DNA from: Ceratodon purpureus
Lineage: Eukaryota; Streptophyta; Bryopsida; Pseudoditrichales; Ditrichaceae
Length of the DNA stretch: 64,000 nucleotides
Reading direction: 5' to 3'
NCBI GenBank assembly: GCA_014871385.1
Contig: CM026431.1
Span: 15,107,118-15,171,117, forward strand
Numbering within the stretch: position 1 is the stretch's first letter; each line of letters starts with the position of its first letter. The notes beneath the pieces were generated by a model. The model made no database searches, was not told the origin of the DNA, and saw only the letters and a program-made list of their open reading frames with translations. This document shows positions 22,403-32,234 of the stretch, one piece after another. Position numbers and translations under genes: made by a program.

Positions 22403-23456
22403 ACAAGATCATTTGTTTTGGGAAATAATACTTGTCACATGTTTTTAGAAATCTTTCTTCAGGGGTTTAAACAATTGTTGTATGATAATTTTAAAATTCA
22501 TATCATGTTTTAGTTATAGATATGTTATTTCTATAGATGGTGGAAAGGGAAGGTGTACTCCATTACTATCATCAATGAACCGCAATGTACATTCTAAAAT
22601 TTCATGAAGATGATATTATAAATCCTTTGAAAGATAGGACAATAAAAGTACTGCAAGCACGTTTACTAGATTTTTTTATATCTCTAAAAGATGGATTACA
22701 AAGTGGATACTTTCATCGACTTGGTTTCAACAAAGTTATGCGTTTTTAGAACTTACTACACTTGATAGATTCCTTTGGATGTTTCTTTGGAACTAATTGC
22801 AATTGCTATAGAAGTTTTTACATTGTGACTCATATTTTCTCCTAACGGATTTAATTTAAATTTATGCTTAGTATGTATTTGAACTTACCTTCTATAAATG
22901 AAGATCATATCTACTAAGCCCCTTCAATTATATAATATTCTATAGTAAATCATAAATAGGTATATTAAAAACAAAAATTGTAATTTTAAAACCACATGTA
23001 ATCGATTGTCGGATCCACCTTTCAATGTTATATCTTTGTAGAATTTTATTTTCAAAAGTGGATATAAAAGGATACTCTCTTTGTAAATCCAAAAAGGCCT
23101 TGCGTAAGAGTTTTTTTCCCACCTAGTTTTGGTTTTTATCCCATTTCTTCTTTTGAAATAAATTCAGCAATTTTTTTCGTTTTTCCTTTTTTGGGATTTT
23201 TTTTTAAAATAGTCAAATTTATTAACCTTCCACGATAATAGGTGTCATTTATTATTTAATCATGTCTTCAAAGAAAGAGTTTTAAGATTATGGTTTTTGA
23301 TAGAATTGGGTGAAAAGATTTCATTTTTGTAAAAAAAATTCAAACTTTTTTTGAAAAAAACTGAAATTTTGTGCTCACTGCTCACTGCTCACCGCTCACT
23401 GCTCACCGCTCACTGCTCACCGCTCACTGCTCACCGCTCACAAGATAGCGTCGCTG

Positions 23457-23702
23457 CTTAGTTCATGAACCTCTCACTCTCATGGTTTGAACATCAAATT
23501 GCATGAAAATTGAGATCTAAGTTTACACCCTAGGATTTAAATAAGAATGGTTTTAATAAGAACCAGATATTATCAACTTAGGTGCCATTTTCTCTTCTAA
23601 AAAATCTTTATCTGTTAATTTTTCAAATTTCTGGAAATTATGGTCTCATCATTCTTTTTCCATGTATAGAATCATGGTAATGCCAATATTAATTTTACAT
23701 AA
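23457..23702. other. Short AT-rich spacer, nothing seen
   Basis: The spacer lies between the foldback element's right target duplication and the next element. No open frame or signal stands out. Confidence 0.5.
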
Positions 23703-24440
23703 GGGGGGAAGCACAATAAAGTGTACCACAAAAGTGCTTAGCTCATTGCCAATTTCAGCCATTGTTGTAAACACTAAGAAAGTGACATATAATTTGATGA
23801 TATGTTGGAAGGGGCTTCGGGTATAGAAAATAGACTTGGTCATCTTGAGTCTACAAAATTTTGGAACCGATGTGTGCCTTTTACAAAGCCTTACGAGTCA
23901 CGGCAAGTGATCCAAAGTGAATGCTATCATTTGAAGAAGTGGACAAAAAAGAGTGCACAAATGTTAGAAATCACTTTTGACTGCGCTGTACCCTCCAATT
24001 GTGAATTTTGGTTTTAAAAAATGGGCCTAAGGAATTCCTTTGGAAGTTTGTACAACCGAAAAGTTTCGTTGGGACGTTTTTGGGGAGCTGTTTTGGACGA
24101 AACTTTTTGTGAGGTTTTTTTCACCGAACATTGTTTTTTAAATTGGAAAAAACATCCTCTAAAGACAATAGAGGGCCCCAAATGAAGAAATTAAGACTTT
24201 GGAAAAGTTCATTTTCATGATTTAGAACTAGCGGTCAAATTAAGTTTCAATTGAAGATGTTTTTTTTTATGGAGATGCCTGTAAGATACCTTGTGACACC
24301 TTAAAAAGTGACTAAAATGCTCAAAAACTACACCAAAATGCTCAAAATCAGCTTTGAGCAATAAAAAACAGCACACTTCAAATTCACTTCCTAGTGATCA
24401 CATGTTGCACTTTGTGGTACACTTTATTGTGCTCTCCCCC
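23703..24440. mobile_element. Nonautonomous element with G6/C5 ends, copy 1 (738 bp)
   Basis: The ends GGGGGGAAGCACAATAAAG and the complement of GGGGGAGAGCACAATAAAG form TIRs of about 34 bp, continuing into TGTACCACAAAGTGC. ATAA borders both sides (23699-23702, 24441-24444). It is related, in inverted orientation, to 25040-25778. There is no coding capacity, and I cannot name the superfamily. Confidence 0.75.
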
Positions 24441-24589
24441 ATAAAAAAAAATTTAGTCTTCTCACTCTTTTGTATGTCAAAATGTTTTAAATTTGTTTTT
24501 ATTTTAGAGTTTGATCTTGATTATATCAATACTTTAAAATCACAATCTTTTTGTTATTTGAACGGATCTTCGTCTTGTTTTTGGGACAA

Positions 24590-25039
24590 TGCTAGATTTT
24601 TTACTAGAAAATATATTGGTCTTGTCATTGAGAGAACCCTAGTCTTATGATCTTATCTAAACCTATTTGTCTTATCACTAAAAAGATCTTTGTCTGGTCC
24701 CCGGTCTTGTATCAACGTCTTGGTCTTGTCATTTGAGAGGATCTTGGTCTTGTCTGAACGTCTTTGTCTTTGTCATTGTAAGGATCTTAGTCTTGTCCCA
24801 ACGTCTTGGTCTTTGTCATTTGGAAGATCTTGATCTTATATGAATGTCTTGTCTTCACATTGGTTTTCTCAAGACGTCTCGGTCTTTGTTATTTAAGGTC
24901 TTGTATTAATGTTTTGGTCCTAACATTAACAGGATCTTGGTTTTGTGTAAACGTCTTGGTCTTGTCATTGACAGGATCATGGTCTTGTCTGAGCATCTTC
25001 ATCATGTCATTGAGAGGATCGTCTTCTTGTCTGAGCCCC
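24590..25039 (+). repeat. Degenerate minisatellite, units of about 35-40 bp
   Basis: Units built on GGATCTTGGTCTTGTC and CATTGAGAGGATC recur about a dozen times with many substitutions. The array resumes at about 25840 after the inserted element. Confidence 0.7.
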
Positions 25040-25771
25040 GGGGGGAAGCACAATAAAGTGTACCACAAAGTGCAATATGTGACGACTAAGAAGTGAATAT
25101 GAAGTGTGCTGTTTTTGAAAGCTCAAAGCTGATTTTGAGCATTTTGGTGTAGTTTTTGAGCATTTGAGTCACTTTTTAAGGTGTCATAAGGTATCTTACA
25201 CACATCTCCTTGAAAAAAAACACCTTCAATTGAAACTTAATTTGACCGCTAGTTCTAAATCATGAAAATGAACTTTTTCAAAGTTTTAATTTCTTCACTT
25301 GGGGACCTCTATTGTCTTTAGAGGATGTTTTTTCCAATTTAAAAAACAATGTTTGGTGAAAAAAACCTCACAAAAAGTTTCACGGAAAACAATGTTTTAA
25401 AAAACGTCCTTGAAATACTTCTCGTGCACCCAAACTTTCATTTCAAGTGGTCATTGCCATTTATACATCCGCAATTCACAAACGGAGATCCCGGTGGAGT
25501 TAGAAGTGATTTCCGACAACATTCGACATCGTTCTTATCACTTTTTCAAATGTGGACATTCACTTTGTCGGACTTTGAGCTTCTCGTAGAGCATTGTAGA
25601 AGACCTGAATTCATACCATATTTTCCCACACTTTAGAGAATCAAGTCTATTTTCTAAACCCATACTTCTTCCCAATTTACCAACAATCGAGATGCCACTT
25701 TCTTATGTCTTTGCGATAGGGGCTGAAATGGACAATGAGCAGAGCACTTTTTTGGTACACTTTATTGTGCT

Positions 25772-25778
<7 letters not shown>
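25040..25778. mobile_element. Nonautonomous element with G6/C6 ends, copy 2 (about 739 bp)
   Basis: It starts GGGGGGAAGCACAATAAAG and ends in the complementary TTTATTGTGCTTCCCCCC. It is the same family as 23703-24440 but in the opposite orientation, and it splits the minisatellite array. The right end runs directly into a C homopolymer, so its exact border and target duplication cannot be set. Confidence 0.75.

Positions 25779-25803
<25 letters not shown>
25773..25803 (+). repeat. C31 homopolymer
   Basis: Thirty-one consecutive C residues begin with the terminal C6 of the element. They probably arose by slippage on its end. The complementary strand could form G-quadruplexes, and the count may be unreliable because of sequencing limits. 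Confidence 0.85.
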
Positions 25804-26764
25804 ATAGTCAAATCAATCACATATATAGATAAGGCTTCTTAGTACAAGAAGGATCTTGGTCTGGTCAGCGTTTTGGACTTGTCATTGAAAAGGATCTGAT
25901 TCTTGTTTGAGCTCTTCATCATGTTAGTCAAAGTACCTTAATCTTGTCTAAGCCTATTGGGCTAATCATTGGAAAAATTCCAGTCTTATCACTTAGAAGA
26001 TCTTTGTTTAGTCTCACGGTCTTGGATATCTCATTGGAAGAATCTTGGTCTTGTCTGAGCCTAAATCTTCATTAAGTCTTTAAAAGGATATAGGTCATGT
26101 TAGAGCCTGAATGTTCATTAAGTAATTAAAATGATATTGGTCAAATCAGAGGGGTTTCTTTATTTCACCCTATCGAGCGTTGTAACGGATGATTTGGTTG
26201 CTAGGCTCAATAGTTCTATTTTGCTGCCCTTCTCCGTTTTCGAGTCTTGTGGTCTATTTTTGGGTTTTTTAATTTTAATTTTAATTTTTATAATTAGGGC
26301 TGTAGGCTCTAGATTTCTTTGTAGAGGACCTCTTGAGATCACTAGGACCTCCACTCAAGCTAATAATCGTAAATTGTAATTAAGGTAAAAGCACCTAAAG
26401 GCTAAAACCAACAACATAAGGATTTTGAGTTTTTTTTTTTGGGGTTATTTTTGGGGTTTAATTTTCACGTGTAGAAAAACAGGTTTCTCATAGAATGCAA
26501 AAAAATTCAAAATTTTCTTTCCAATATTGAAATAAATACATATTTTAAACACAAAAGTACTTTGTGACCCAACACTCATCTGTAGACTTTTCCATTGTCA
26601 CACCTAGTTTGTATTAAGTTCCACTCATGAGTATACCCAAAACCACCAACTTTTTGAGTGTTTTGATTGGTCACTTTGAATTAAGTGATCTCACAATGCT
26701 AGTTCAGCCAAGTTGGTTCTAGGGGTGCAATTGGTTTTAGGTGCTTCTACCATAAGCCAGAACT
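25804..26764. other. Minisatellite remainder (about 25840-26150), then AT-rich spacer
   Basis: GATCTTGGTCTTGTC-type units continue to about 26150. The rest, up to the inverted piece starting near 26765, shows no supportable gene. Confidence 0.5.
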
Positions 26765-28080
26765 AAGCCCTCCCACCTCAGGTGCTTGCCTCACCGCGTA
26801 GCAGCTGAAATGGTTAACCTTGCAATTTCTATCATTTCCGGGAAGCAAAAGATTCACAGTCCACAAAATATTCCAAAAATGATATTCACATCAAAATACA
26901 CCACAGACAAGATCTGTGAAAGAGGGGGCCGCATGGCCCTAGAATCGTTACCGTCGATCAACACTTTGCGGAACACTACCAACTGAGCGAGCAAGGAATA
27001 AATTCGCCGAGCTGCTTGATGATACCGAGTCCTGGCCACTTGACGTCGGCCTTTGAGAACCGGAATCGGAGGTAAGATGATCGGATATATTAGATAGCTG
27101 TGACTAAGCCTCATGCAAGCATGAACTGGATGGAAAAGGTTCTGAGGTGTCGTGCAGACATGTTCGTGGAAAGGTATGTTGGAGTTCTTTGTGAGACAAT
27201 AATATTGGTGACCCTGACTTCAGTAATCCCAATCACGTGGGCTATCATGAATGTGCATATACTCAACGTAAATGCCTACTTCACTCCGCTACCACTGGGT
27301 ATACTGTACCACTGCATACTTTGGAGAACAGTATTCAAGTTATTCGGATAATGCAGAAATATGAGATCTGCAGAATATTTGATCCTTGTTGGCCATTGAG
27401 GCAGATCAGGTACACAGTATCCTCTGGAGTCTGCAAGAGACGAGCAAGAGACCATTGTCGATGCGTCTTTGAATGTACATTCGAACAGAGATATCCTTGA
27501 CTTTTCATAACTAAGCTACTGCTGCAGATTGATGAGTAGTTGATGACTGGTTTGAAAGGAATACCGCAAGAAAGAAAGGTAATGGGAGCCAATTGATAAA
27601 TGGGGGCTTTTCAATGAACCTAGGCAATGAAACAAAATCATTTACTCTTTGTAGACTGACACACATTGTCATGGTCATTGAAGCTCACACAACATAACTG
27701 AAGTTTGTGCATAAATGAAACCTTCGCGCTGCAGATACTCGTTTGTGCGGCAGGTGTAATAGGAAAGGAGCAAAAGAAACTTATGGGCAATGTGCAGAAT
27801 TAAAGACTGAAGTTTGTTTATTAAAAATAAAAAAAGAGAGATTAAATCATTCGTTTGAGCCATCTGCACCTCAAACATGACTTCATTTCCTAAGAGCATC
27901 CAAAGTGCCTGTCACTAATACGCATGAATATGCTAGTCTCCACTACGGTATTGAATGGGATCTGCGTCGACAAATTAAAACAAACCATGATACAAAGAAT
28001 GGGAAGCACGCTGCTCAGCACTAAATGTCACTTCGTTGGCTCATTCCGGCAAAAATTCTAGATAGATACACATTAAATGA

Positions 28081-28528
28081 TCAGCCAAGATACCGCAGAA
28101 GGACACCATCGTTGCCCAGTACGAACCCTTTGTTGTCAATGAATCTGCACATCAAAATGAGTGTAAGGAAATGCACTGCATAGCACGAATCCAGAGCCAT
28201 ATAGTAAAATCAAATGTAAAGAAAGAAAATGACAAATACCACCAAATAAGTACATCAGTATGAATGGAGTCCGAAGACAAGCAGAGATCTTACTTTACAG
28301 CATACAAATTGGCGGCGATTTGGTCAGCCCACCAGCAGGTCAGGTTTTGTATTTCCTGGTTCTTGTAGTTGCGTCTGGTAGTCACGCAGAAGTATCCTTG
28401 CTTACAACCTGAAACATGATGGCCTTTCCCAAAATCCTAGCTACGCTTATCAAATTCAGAACCCGTTTTCGTAACATACCCATCAAAACTCTGCGTATGG
28501 ACAATGCTCAAGAGTGCAAATCCCATGC
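28081..28528 (-). pseudogene. Captured 3' end of an unrecognised gene, copy D
   Basis: Exon 28294-28528 and exon 28081-28144 match those of copy B, with a functional-looking GTAAGA donor between them. Changes from B include silent ones (GTT/GTA, GAC/GAT, TAC/TAT) and a few replacements (FDGY for FDGF, NYKNQEIQNL for IYKNQEIQKL, RYLG for RYFG). The same in-frame TAG precedes DFGKG, so the stop predates the split of D and B. D also has one extra His codon (GHHVSG). Confidence 0.6.
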
Positions 28529-28709
28529 CTTTGAGGAAAACAGTGAGCAACATAGTGAGCAAAAACTCGTAGGTGACTGATATCCTGGACTCTGCCTGAG
28601 ACTAATTCAAGGGAAGTTTGGATGTTCAGGAGAGTGGGTCTAAGACGTAGGAGGTTAGCAGCGTGGAGGACAGCATGAAGGACAGCATGAAGGACAGCAT
28701 GAAGGGCTC

Positions 28710-28867
28710 ATCAACAACGTGTGGGCTCATGGGAGCAACAAGCAGATCATCCAAGTTCTGGATCGAAAAACCAGTGAATGGATTTCCGTCAAAATGCATT
28801 TACCAGTTGATCGATCGAAAACTTGGATGATCTGGATCTTGCTCCCATGAGCCCTTACATTGTTGGT
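28710..28867. other. 61-nt foldback, copy D
   Basis: Arms 28710-28770 and 28807-28867 pair at about 50 of 61 positions. They retain the paired core GGGCTCATGGGAGCAA despite divergence from copies B and C. Confidence 0.55.
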
Positions 28868-29089
28868 CACAACAATAAGATGCGTGCTTGCAAAAATGTA
28901 TACCTGATGTGGAGGTTTTGTCTTTATTGTCGATGTAGTGGATGACCAAGCTATCTTTCACGCTGGTACCAGCCCTATGGATGCCTCGCCTCAACTGGAT
29001 TTGGTAATTTTCATGATACATCAACTTCTCGTAGTCGAAAACACAAAAACTGAAAACTGAAAACTTGAAAAAAACTCAAGAACAGTGAG

Positions 29090-29235
29090 CAAAAACTCGT
29101 GCTGAATTTCATGACCTTCCGGAACTAGGACCAGTTTCTGGCGGTGGCCTGGGTGTCGCTCTAGAGGCGGCACTTCGATTCGAGGAATCCTGCTCACGCC
29201 CACAAATTCAACACTATCAATTCCGGATCCTCTAG
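29090..29235 (-). pseudogene. Exon-like segment of unknown origin in copy D
   Basis: After an ACTTGTGCAG acceptor the minus strand reads GSGIDSVEFVGVSRIPRIEV then PPLERHPGHRQKLVLV and PEGHEIQHEF. The composition suggests a real exon, but I do not recognise the protein. It is not in frame with the exon at 29495-29712, so the two may come from different genes. No clear donor follows. Confidence 0.4.
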
Positions 29236-29494
29236 CTGCACAAGTAAAAGATACCAGCACATAGACACATAGACTCATGTGATGAACTAACATTCATGAG
29301 TCAATGATGAACTAATACCCGCATATTAGTTTTTCGTCATTGACCAGATTCATGTTGAGGAACCAAAGAAATAACTTCAACAAAATCTTAAGGTATTTAT
29401 CTTATATGAATCAACAAGGATTCAAAACAAGGACATGCTCCACAGGGCTTGCAAGAGCACATGGAAGGTTACGAAAGAGCTCTAGGAAGCTTAC

Positions 29495-29712
29495 ATCTGG
29501 AGGTGCCGCGGAATCTCGCAATCGACTCATGATACGGGCCTGGAAGCGTTGGATTTCGAAGTGCAGGCTATCAACTGCCCTAGGATCGTCGTCCAATATC
29601 ACATGATAAGGGCCTTCTCCTGTTGTTTGAACCATTCCTCCACCCCCACGTTCAAGAGCTTGCTCTGACTGTTCTCTTTCATCATGCGGAGCATGTATCC
29701 TCTGCACCATCT
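29495..29712 (-). pseudogene. Second exon-like segment of unknown origin in copy D
   Basis: The segment is bounded by a TTTATAG acceptor and a GTAAGCTT donor. It is open throughout and reads EREQSEQALERGGGGMVQ, then PYHVILDDDPRAVDSLHFEI, then QRFQARIMSRLRDSAAPPD. Both splice signals and a 72-codon open frame support a captured exon. The family is not recognised. It has no counterpart in copies A, B or C. Confidence 0.5.
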
Positions 29713-29738
29713 CTATAAAGACAAAAAACCCTTCATAT

Positions 29739-29817
29739 CAGGTATTCATTTTTGCAAGCAAGCATTTTACTGTTGATCAACAACAATAAACTGCCTGCTT
29801 GCAAAAATGAATACCTG
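29739..29817. other. 22-bp perfect foldback in copy D
   Basis: Arms 29739-29760 and 29796-29817 are exact complements, extended outward by about five more pairs with one wobble, around a 35-nt loop. One arm matches the GCAAAAATGTATACCTG region of copies B and C, which exist there only as a single arm. Confidence 0.65.
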
Positions 29818-30059
29818 ATGTGGAGGTTGTCTTAATTGAGATTGGGTTGAGCGCCATAGTGCCCCTAGTGGAGTAAGTGCCGCTCCATGCAAACTCCCCA
29901 ATGCCCCGGACCAATACTTTTCATGATACATCAACTGCTTCTTGCAGCCGTGAACACAAAAATAAAAAAAACATTGATGCTGAAACTTGTGCTGATACCG
30001 CGTTAGACAGCTCAAACCAAGGCCAAAACTGAAAATGAAAAGTGTGTAGCCTTCTTGAG

Positions 30060-31050
30060 GCTCAGCTTATTTATTCAGTGCCTCCAGGGCGGTGATTCCA
30101 GAGCCCACTGGCGGGCCCATATCCTCCAACCCCACACAGAACTCCAATTACTCTCGTCTCATCAAACTCAAGCCCACTCAAACCCTCACCAGCTCGACAC
30201 ACACCCCACTGATTGCAACGTCCCTTGAACCCAACTGGTGCGAAAGCTCCAATCCGTCACATCTGAGCTACAATCAGTACCGCAAACACTCAGTGAGCTT
30301 GCCCCTTGGGCCTTCAGCTGGCCAGTACCCCCACCGTCACTGGAACAATTACACACCTGTTGCCATCGACCCCGAGTAGTCATATTCAAGATGACTGATC
30401 GATCGAAGTGATCAGACACAGTACTGATCCCACACGAGAACCGTGACGTGGGGTTGCCTCTTCCACACTCCACACAGCTGCCTGCAGTACCACGCGGGAA
30501 CAGTAACTGCAACGGACTCCTTCCTTCCCATCGAGCCTCGGGACGTGGTCCGGACGTCCGGCCCTGCAACATCCAAGCTCATGTCGATCATCAACATCGA
30601 CCTGACCAGTGAATTATGAGTCGTTTTACTAGCTCGACGAGATGGATGGCTTGCCCGGCATTCATCTCGCACATGAGTCCCTTGTCATGTGCGTACTCAC
30701 GGCTCGCCACTGCCATTGGACCTGGTCGAGGCAGAGGAGGTCGCATCTATCTGTCTGGTTCTGGCAAAGTTGCAGGTTTTGGAGTTTAGTGACGTCCACC
30801 GGCGTAGGACATGTCCAAGCACGAGATTGTTGTGTGATTTGGGTGATGTCTTGGGCAACAGTGGCAAGGTAGTAGTACTGTGAATGTTACCTGGAGTTTA
30901 GCAAGCCGAGTTTTTGTTTTTTTATTTTTTTGTGTTTTTTCTTCTATTTTGATTGAAGGAAATGAAACAGAATTTATTGTAGAGAAAAATGAAATTACAA
31001 GCCCTCAATATTGGACAAAGTCTACGGCTAGCCAGCCAAGTTTGGCCAAG
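30060..31050. repeat. Duplicated segment, partner of 3651-4590
   Basis: This is the same material as 3651-4590, with an extra stretch at its start (CTCCAGGGCGGTGATTCC to CATATCCTCC) that belongs to the inverted copy of 11480-11590. A minus-strand frame reading SMGRKESVAVTVPAWYCRQ (about 30470-30545) is open here but damaged in the partner. Confidence 0.6.
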
Positions 31051-31832
31051 TTGCAATCTTGGCCAACTTAGAACATTATGATCGTGCAAACGGTAAGGAC
31101 TTTGAATCTATGATTTGGAGTACATATACATGTACAAGTAAGGTACTAGATCCTATGGTTATTCCCCCCTTAATTACATCAAGACTTAAAAACTTACACC
31201 TTGAATTGAAAGAGTCTAGTTTTGAGGGTTTTTGGCAGTTTTGAGGCCTTTTGAATTTCAATTTGAGTGGTTAAGGTATATACGGTAATTTTTTTAGAAT
31301 TTTCATGTGTGCAAACATAAGGTTTTTCTTGAGTGCAAAAAATTAGGTGATTTTATGATTCCCACTATTCAAATAGTAATAAATATTTGAAGTAAAAAGT
31401 TACTCGTACTCCATAACCAATCTATAGAGTGCTACATAACCGCTTATTGTAGGAGTAGTTTCTAATCGTCCTTGTACATATAATTGTGAATAGAGAAAGT
31501 ATGAATTTCTTTGTAACAAATATTCAAGAAACACTATGAGTGAACCACCCATGCTTGTTTATAAATTATAACCATCCAGAAGAAATCGGAAATGATTGGA
31601 AATGCGTCCGGCCTACAACTATTTCTATGTACCCTACACGCTGCACATAGGGTCCTGATTCGACCTTAGTTGGGTCATAGAAAGATATTGGACAGAAATG
31701 AAATCATAATTATTGACTTTTTACACAACCCGCATTATGCATATGTGCCATCTACAAAATTTTACTTTTAGATTTTTTCCATTTTCACAAAAAGTGTATG
31801 CTGTGACCTGTCCACTAGACAAGTTTTTAAAT
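31051..31832. other. AT-rich spacer without a supportable gene
   Basis: This stretch is not shared with the B-side segment. No exon, RNA gene or repeat terminus is seen. Confidence 0.5.
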
Positions 31833-32234
31833 CATTAGGAGAAAAATCGGGTCACAAAAAGGCCGTGTAAGCGGCACGTGAGAGAAAAAAACAGGCGCTG
31901 CCCGCGTACTTTTTGACGTGGCACAACACATGCCACCGTGGTGCCAGCAACCGCCACGAGGGCTCGAACCAATGACCTCCGAGCGAGGCGTGTGGAGGGC
32001 ACAATCTACAGTGCCGGGCTGACACCGTCTGCCCACTTGGGACCAAACCCCGAGACAAATCGTTCATGTCTCAAGAATTATTCCGAGAACCGTTAATCAC
32101 TGTGCGCCACGCAGTTCTATGCGGGCAGCGACTCTGGCACCCGCTGCCAGCGACAGTGCGGGGGGCAGCAGGGAGTTCACCTAGAAAGGGCAGGCTTACA
32201 CGGCCTTTTCATGACCCCAAATTTCTCCTAATGT
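31833..32234. mobile_element. 402-bp TIR element containing a tRNA-like promoter box
   Basis: Ends CATTAGGAGAAAAATCGGG and the complement of CATTAGGAGAAATTTGGGG continue into a shared GGCCGTGTAAGC, giving TIRs of about 37 bp. The interior is GC-rich. On the minus strand it carries GGTTCGAGCCC, a good match to the Pol III B box, preceded by AGTGGGCAGACGG, which could serve as an A box. It may be a DNA transposon that absorbed a tRNA-derived SINE, or the B box may be chance. No target duplication was found. Confidence 0.55.

Larger units (their letters stand above)
18968..23466. mobile_element. Foldback / MULE-like element with 10-bp target duplication
   Basis: The element runs from CAGGAATGCTATCTTGTG (18978) to the complement of CAGCGACGCTATCTTGTG (ending 23456). 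It is bordered by a perfect direct repeat CTTAGTTCAT at 18968-18977 and 23457-23466. Its TIRs carry tandem copies of a 7-bp GTGAGCR motif (about four or five on the left, ten on the right), as in foldback elements. A 9-11 bp target duplication fits MULE/foldback types better than hAT (8 bp), although the ends also resemble CAGGG-type hAT ends. The interior holds a broken gene (19191-19900) and a long inverted repeat (20421-22402). There is no recognisable transposase. Confidence 0.75.
26765..30059 (+). mobile_element. Diverged, rearranged Pack-type block, copy D
   Basis: The left end, 26765-26890, is an inverted copy of 11220-11340 (and of 35150-35290). From 27089 the block follows copy A from position 872 onward, then B to about 14700. 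It lacks the 35-bp foldback, TAM41 and GCR1 pieces but keeps the unrecognised gene (28081-28528) and the 61-nt foldback. It then carries extra minus-strand exons not in B or C (29090-29712) and ends in an inverted copy of 11480-11590 at about 30010-30120. D is clearly older than the A/B/C group. Confidence 0.6.

Noticed and set aside
23371-23442. A CRISPR-like array from the repeated GCTCACTGCTCACC units
   Set aside because: Units are 7 bp without spacers and form part of a TIR; the DNA is eukaryotic.
18978-23456. Assigning the foldback element to hAT because of its CAGG start
   Set aside because: The directly flanking repeat is 10 bp, not 8, and both copies are exact at 10.
26131-26379. An 82-aa membrane-like open frame
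   Set aside because: It starts in minisatellite-derived sequence, and the hydrophobic run is an AT-rich repeat (TTTTAATTTTAATTTT), so it is likely chance.
31930-32010. A tRNA gene on the minus strand
   Set aside because: There is a good B-box, but I could not fold a complete cloverleaf with acceptor stem and anticodon arm at normal spacing.
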